This document shows positions 60,354 to 64,000 of a stretch of 64,000 nucleotides of DNA, in pieces. The DNA lies in assembly GCF_004341825.1 (NCBI RefSeq), contig NZ_SMAG01000001.1, forward strand, positions 248,001 to 312,000. The letters are read 5' to 3'. Below the pieces are notes generated by a model. That model was not told the DNA's origin. It searched no databases and saw only the letters and a list, made by a program, of their open reading frames with translations. A program made the position numbers and the translations under genes. How positions within the stretch are numbered: the first letter of the stretch is position 1; every line of letters begins with the position of its first letter. Origin of the DNA: Hazenella coriacea. GTDB lineage: Bacteria > Bacillota > Bacilli > Thermoactinomycetales > Thermoactinomycetaceae.

Positions 60354-61589
60354 TCAGCTTTCCATCGATTTTAAAATGTTAGCTACGGTTTGGTTTAATT
60401 CATCTATACTATTGGCATAGTTATAAACACCTAGAAATTTTTTAATCGCTTCCGGATGGGTACTAATCACCTGTTGAATAAACTTTTGTTCTGAGGTCAT
60501 CAGTTGATTTTTGGTTAAGACAAGTCCTAGTTCAAAGCGGTCTAAGATACTTTTCTCTACTCGGCTTTCATACTCTTCTTTCATCTCATCCCAATGTTGA
60601 TCCCAATTCTCATGTTTTTTCAATACCTCTGCTAAGGAACGCGCTTCTAAGATGGCATCATGAATCCCTTGGGCTAGGGCAGGATCTTTAAAAACCATGG
60701 AATCTCCAGCTAACGCCCAACCTTTTCCCATACCTGAATACCAGTGATTATTAAATCCAGTAAGCCCTTTTACTTTTCCTACCAATTTAGCCTCTTCAAT
60801 CCGGTGCTGAAAAGAAATTTCTTGAAACTGCGTTTGAAGAAAGCGGAAATATGCGTCAGAGGGATCTTGTATAAAAGCATCCAACCAAGCTTTATTGGTT
60901 AACGGAAATGCGGTAAAAACAACATATTGATCATCCGCAGTAGGAAAAATGACCAAGGTGCGATCATAGATTCGAAACACTTCAAATTTAGTAGGTGGTT
61001 CCTGCTTGAAATGAGTGAGATAACCATAAAAAAAGGCGAAATCTGTAGGAACTTCCCGTTTGGGTTGCAGCGCTAGTTCTCGTCTGATTTTAGAAAGTCG
61101 CCCATCTGCCCCTACCACCAATGAAGCCTGAAATTTCATTTCCTTACCAGAGCGATCTACACCTTCCACACCAAATACTTGCTCTCCATTTTTCAATAAC
61201 TTTCTAACTCGAAAGCCTTCCAAGCTAGTTACTGTTTCAAAAGAGTTCGCCCGTTGAAACATCGCTAGATCAAAATGTTTGCGGTGAATACAGAAGCTTC
61301 TCTCTTCATGATGTACAACTGGTAATTCTCCCTCAATCTTGATATCTTCGAATTGAAATCGAACCTGACGCACCTCAGGCGCTTCTATTTGCTCTAGGTA
61401 TGGCCACACTCCAAGCTCCTTCAATGTATGTACGGTATTATTAAAAAAAGCATGTGTTGAAAGGGTATCACTCGGAAATGTAGCTTGATCAAGAAGAAGT
61501 ACATCATAGCCAGCCGCTCCTAGTTCAATAGCAAGGGTGGAGCCTGCACAGCGAGATCCAACAATAATCACATCATAATCAGTCTTCAT
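60354..61589 (-). CDS. FAD-dependent oxidoreductase, monooxygenase/geranylgeranyl-reductase type
   Basis: A 411-residue flavoprotein. N-terminal FAD site I-I-V-G-S-R-C-A-G-S near 8-17, the G-A-D-G-R-L-S-K block near 170 and the G-D-S-M-V-F-K-D-P-A-L-A-Q-G-I motif near 290 match group A flavin monooxygenases and geranylgeranyl reductase-like enzymes. The substrate is unknown. No redox partner or biosynthetic neighbour is present, so a specific role (aromatic hydroxylation, lipid saturation) cannot be assigned. Single gene with no close upstream gene on the same strand except csoR at a distance of 170 bases. Confidence 0.83.
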   Translation of the reverse strand: MKTDYDVIIVGSRCAGSTLAIELGAAGYDVLLLDQATFPSDTLSTHAFFNNTVHTLKELGVWPYLEQIEAPEVRQVRFQFEDIKIEGELPVVHHEERSFCIHRKHFDLAMFQRANSFETVTSLEGFRVRKLLKNGEQVFGVEGVDRSGKEMKFQASLVVGADGRLSKIRRELALQPKREVPTDFAFFYGYLTHFKQEPPTKFEVFRIYDRTLVIFPTADDQYVVFTAFPLTNKAWLDAFIQDPSDAYFRFLQTQFQEISFQHRIEEAKLVGKVKGLTGFNNHWYSGMGKGWALAGDSMVFKDPALAQGIHDAILEARSLAEVLKKHENWDQHWDEMKEEYESRVEKSILDRFELGLVLTKNQLMTSEQKFIQQVISTHPEAIKKFLGVYNYANSIDELNQTVANILKSMES

Positions 61590-61721
61590 GTATACACCTC
61601 AAATCAAATAGAGTTCTTACTACTCTATTATATTCAACCAGTCTGTTTATTTAATAATTATTTATATTTAATTAATTATTTTTCATTTTTGTTTTGAAGT
61701 CTACCCTTAAAACTAAAACAA

Positions 61722-61752
61722 AAAGATACCTTGCAAGTCGCTTGGTATCTTT
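61722..61752 (-). terminator. Terminator of csoR
   Basis: Stem AAAGATACC / GGTATCTTT with a 13-base loop, followed on the minus strand by TTGTTTTAG. Confidence 0.75.
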
Positions 61753-61758
61753 ATAATA

Positions 61759-62091
61759 TTACTTGGTTAACTTTGAAATCGTTTTAAGAAGCTCTGTGAC
61801 AACTGTCCGATCATCTTCCTTTAGACGATCTATGACACAGGTATTAATATGACTTTCTAATAACAGTCTGGACACTGAATGAAGCGCTGCTTGAACAGCT
61901 GACATCTGATTTAAAATATCATCGCAATAAACATCACGTTCAATCATATTTTTAATCCCTTTTACTTGTCCTTCAATTCGATTCATTCGTTTGATTAGAT
62001 TTTCTTTTAACTCAGCGGGAACTTGTCCTTTTAAGTCATGGTGACAATTTTCTTGATCTAGGGATGGATCCTTTTCAAATGGTTCCAACAA
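61759..62091 (-). CDS. csoR: Copper-sensing repressor CsoR
   Basis: A 110-residue all-helical repressor. The Cu(I) ligands are C56, H81 and C85 (Y-C-D-D, H-x3-C), with the spacing of CsoR proteins. The N-terminal tail carries C16-H17-H18, as in some longer CsoR proteins. CsoR binds G-tract dyads as a tetramer and is released by Cu(I). A CsoR-type site (62109-62127) lies just upstream, and two more precede copZ and copA. It is separated from copZA by about 2.3 kb, an unusual arrangement, since the two are commonly adjacent. Confidence 0.95.
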   Translation of the reverse strand: MLEPFEKDPSLDQENCHHDLKGQVPAELKENLIKRMNRIEGQVKGIKNMIERDVYCDDILNQMSAVQAALHSVSRLLLESHINTCVIDRLKEDDRTVVTELLKTISKLTK

Positions 62092-62108
62092 GAGTCCCCC
62101 TTTTCTCT

Positions 62109-62127
62109 TATACCTAGGGAGGGTATA
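62109..62127. promoter_or_regulatory. CsoR-type operator before csoR
   Basis: TATACCTAGGGAGGGTATA, a G-tract dyad 18 bases upstream of the csoR start, so autoregulation is likely. Confidence 0.7.
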
Positions 62128-62239
62128 TAGTTAAGTGTAGCATAACTCCTAATCATTAGATTATCAAGTAGATCATGAGCCAACAACCTGTTTGAATCAT
62201 CATTTTGGATGCGGCCCATGAACTTTTAACGAGCAAACT

Positions 62240-63811
62240 CTAATATACAAATTGCTCCACAAAGTATTTAGGGTTGAGTGGCTCTCCAGTTGCTTGGTTG
62301 ATTAGCTCTTGCCAATTATACCGATCCCCTGGGAAAAATACGTTTTCCATAAAGAATTGACCTGTCTTCTTAGTAAACATCTCATCTGAAACATGATGTC
62401 GAATATAATGATCAAACTGGGAAGCTGTCAGCTCACCTAATAAGTAATTCTGATAGTAAACCGGAGCTATCGTAAAATGAATTTTGGCCGCCCAGTGAGG
62501 CTCATCATTCGTTTCTGGAGGGTGTACATATTGAATCTCTTTAACTAGTTTCCACCAAAGACGGTTTAAGTCTTGATCAGGATTGGCATACAACTCTTTT
62601 TCAAAGAAAACAAATGTCATCACCCAACGCGCTGTAATTAACATTTGCCGTTGTAACATTAGCTCCAGCTTAGGCATCATCTTATCCAGACTTTCCTTGG
62701 ACATACCAATAAACTTGTGCAGCCACTCTCGGTTTCTAACCATTCGACCAAAAAACATCGCTATGGCCTCAGTCGTAAAGATATGAGAAGGAGTTCGTAA
62801 GATAAAGGGTAGATTTAAATCCATATATTTATCATAAACAGCGTGCCCAAACTCATGTAGCATCGTTTCCATCCAGTATTCATTGGGATGAATATTACAT
62901 AGAACTCGCACATCCCCCTGCCGATCCATATCGATACAGAAAGCATGTTGATTTTTACCCTCACGCTCATATAGATCACTTCTTGCCAACAAGTCTTTAA
63001 TCTCCATGCCCAAGGATTGAAAGGTCTCAGCTGTACACTTTTCAACCGAATATTGTTGAATAAAGGGTGATAGGTCAGCCCCTTCAATCGATGGTGCTTC
63101 CTGAAAGAAAGGGTCCATGTAGTGCCAAGGACGTAACTCCTCGATATCGATCTGAAATCTAGTAGATAACTCTTGATCGATAGTGTCTTTTACTTTTCGG
63201 AAAGGTTCATCCGTCAGTTCCTTTAACTCCTGAAATATCCGAAAAACTTCATCCCGATCTAACTCTTGTAGTTGAAACATCATCTGATGATGATCCTCAT
63301 ATCCCAAACTTTTCGCAGCTTGATTTCTCAAACGAACTAATCGAAGTAAATCAGGTTGGACTTCATTACCGATCTGCTTACTTGCTTCCCATACTTTTTT
63401 ACGTTCAATCGTGTCATCACTATGGATCAAGGTATGGCGAACTTCATTTTCTGTCACTTTCTTACCATCAACCGAGCCTCGAAACGTGTTAAAAATATTG
63501 CTTAACTTGGACGAGAGTTGGACCATTTCACCAAGCAATTGCTTAGGAAGCTGGTTTTCGACAGCCTCTTGAACAAGTCTTTGTAATTGTCGTTCTTCTA
63601 GTGAACCAGGTTGAACTTCTTTCAATAACTGTTGGATCATAGAAAAGCGATCCTTATCTGCACAATACTCTCGATATGTAGCTTCTGCTTGAGCTTCTTT
63701 TACTTGCCATTCCTTTTCCCCCGTTGTATTTACCATCCAGACTGCATGGTTCCAAGCTGTTAGTAGCTGATCCAACTTTTTATTCTCTTGTTGTAAAAAG
63801 CTTTCTACCAC
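62240..63811 (-). CDS. HExxH metallopeptidase of the M2/M3 clan
   Basis: A 523-residue cytosolic oligopeptidase-like protein. The zinc motif H-E-F-G-H is near 337-341 and the third ligand E is in T-T-E-A-I-A-M-F-F about 25 residues later (gluzincin pattern). The long N-terminal helical part (1-250) and the length resemble bacterial M2 (ACE-like) or M3 peptidases. The GTG at 63811 with GGGGGGA before it is preferred; an ATG at 63826 would overlap that site. The substrate is unknown, and peptide turnover is the likely role. Confidence 0.85.
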   Translation of the reverse strand: MVESFLQQENKKLDQLLTAWNHAVWMVNTTGEKEWQVKEAQAEATYREYCADKDRFSMIQQLLKEVQPGSLEERQLQRLVQEAVENQLPKQLLGEMVQLSSKLSNIFNTFRGSVDGKKVTENEVRHTLIHSDDTIERKKVWEASKQIGNEVQPDLLRLVRLRNQAAKSLGYEDHHQMMFQLQELDRDEVFRIFQELKELTDEPFRKVKDTIDQELSTRFQIDIEELRPWHYMDPFFQEAPSIEGADLSPFIQQYSVEKCTAETFQSLGMEIKDLLARSDLYEREGKNQHAFCIDMDRQGDVRVLCNIHPNEYWMETMLHEFGHAVYDKYMDLNLPFILRTPSHIFTTEAIAMFFGRMVRNREWLHKFIGMSKESLDKMMPKLELMLQRQMLITARWVMTFVFFEKELYANPDQDLNRLWWKLVKEIQYVHPPETNDEPHWAAKIHFTIAPVYYQNYLLGELTASQFDHYIRHHVSDEMFTKKTGQFFMENVFFPGDRYNWQELINQATGEPLNPKYFVEQFVY

Positions 63812-63914
63812 AATCGTTCCCCCCATCGGATTGTAAGACGCCTTCCATCAATTATGTTATCTATCTTACGTTACTATCTATTTTACATAACAATATGTAA
63901 ATCGTGTTGGATTC

Positions 63915-64000
63915 TTAATGGTCTTCAACAGACTTTTGGAAAAATCGCTTCCAGCTCACTCGTTTCTTTTTTTGATCCTTTTGTTCCTCTTTGATGAGAT
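63915..64000 (-). CDS. C-terminal end of a gene running off the window
   Basis: The minus strand reads ...I-K-E-E-Q-K-D-Q-K-K-K and R-V-S-W-K-R-F-F-Q-K-S-V-E-D-H before TAA at 63915-63917. Only the basic tail is visible, so the protein cannot be named. Confidence 0.45.
   Translation of the reverse strand, partial: LIKEEQKDQKKKRVSWKRFFQKSVEDH

Noticed and set aside
1-64000. tRNA or rRNA genes
   Set aside because: No cloverleaf with a T-loop and CCA end and no rRNA-like stretch was recognised by eye; a tRNAscan run would settle it.

Overview
The window looks like a chromosomal segment of a low-GC, endospore-forming Gram-positive bacterium of the Bacillales. Spore genes (gerE, a GerA-type germinant receptor operon, spoVAF), a Bacillus-style sdhCAB operon, a FadR/lcfA/etf fatty-acid module, a CsoR/CopZ/CopA copper module and a pdxK very close to that of B. 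subtilis all point this way. A member of the Thermoactinomycetaceae is possible, but that is inference only. No rRNA, tRNA, CRISPR array or transposase gene was seen.

Region 1 (about 1-11,470) is accessory DNA, almost all read from the minus strand. It starts with a compact operon: a WXG100-like protein, a four-helix membrane protein, a second WXG-like protein, a 1115-residue coiled-coil/FtsK-type ATPase with one intact and two degenerate-looking motor modules, and an unknown protein that runs off the window. Upstream of it lies a tandem array of one small-protein family: four copies with long frames, two broken copies and two 3' tail remnants, ending in a 167-residue orphan translationally coupled to the last copy. 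A long coiled-coil protein and a stand-alone MrcB_N-HNH restriction-like nuclease follow. Two dispersed non-coding repeat families cluster here. This is the best candidate for an undescribed system: a minimal type-VII-like transporter next to an immunity-like gene array.

Region 2 (11,600-24,800) holds gerE, pdxK, an M24 peptidase, a membrane-anchored phosphatase-fold protein coupled to an HExxH protein, a TetR regulator, a SulP transporter with beta-carbonic anhydrase (likely bicarbonate supply), an HxlR regulator with a zinc-ribbon protein, class I fumarase and a DUF1002 secreted protein.

Region 3 (24,800-40,900) holds sdhCAB, oppBCD without oppA or oppF, a ger B-A-C operon, an SCP2-domain protein, tatA, a carotenoid-desaturase-like enzyme with a TetR regulator, and uvrC. 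Region 4 (41,100-56,700) holds two paralogous membrane proteins, trxA, etfBA with fadR, lcfA with FadR-type boxes, spoVAF, an NCS2 permease, an HI0933-type flavoprotein with an RsmF-type methyltransferase, and an MFS transporter. Region 5 (56,700-64,000) is the copper module with three CsoR-type operators, a flavin monooxygenase-like protein, an M2/M3-like zinc peptidase and the tail of one more gene.

Fumarase and succinate dehydrogenase serve the TCA cycle; LcfA and EtfBA serve beta-oxidation under FadR. CsoR probably controls copZ, copA and itself. Intergenic repeats of about 150 bp with a conserved hairpin are scattered through the whole window.
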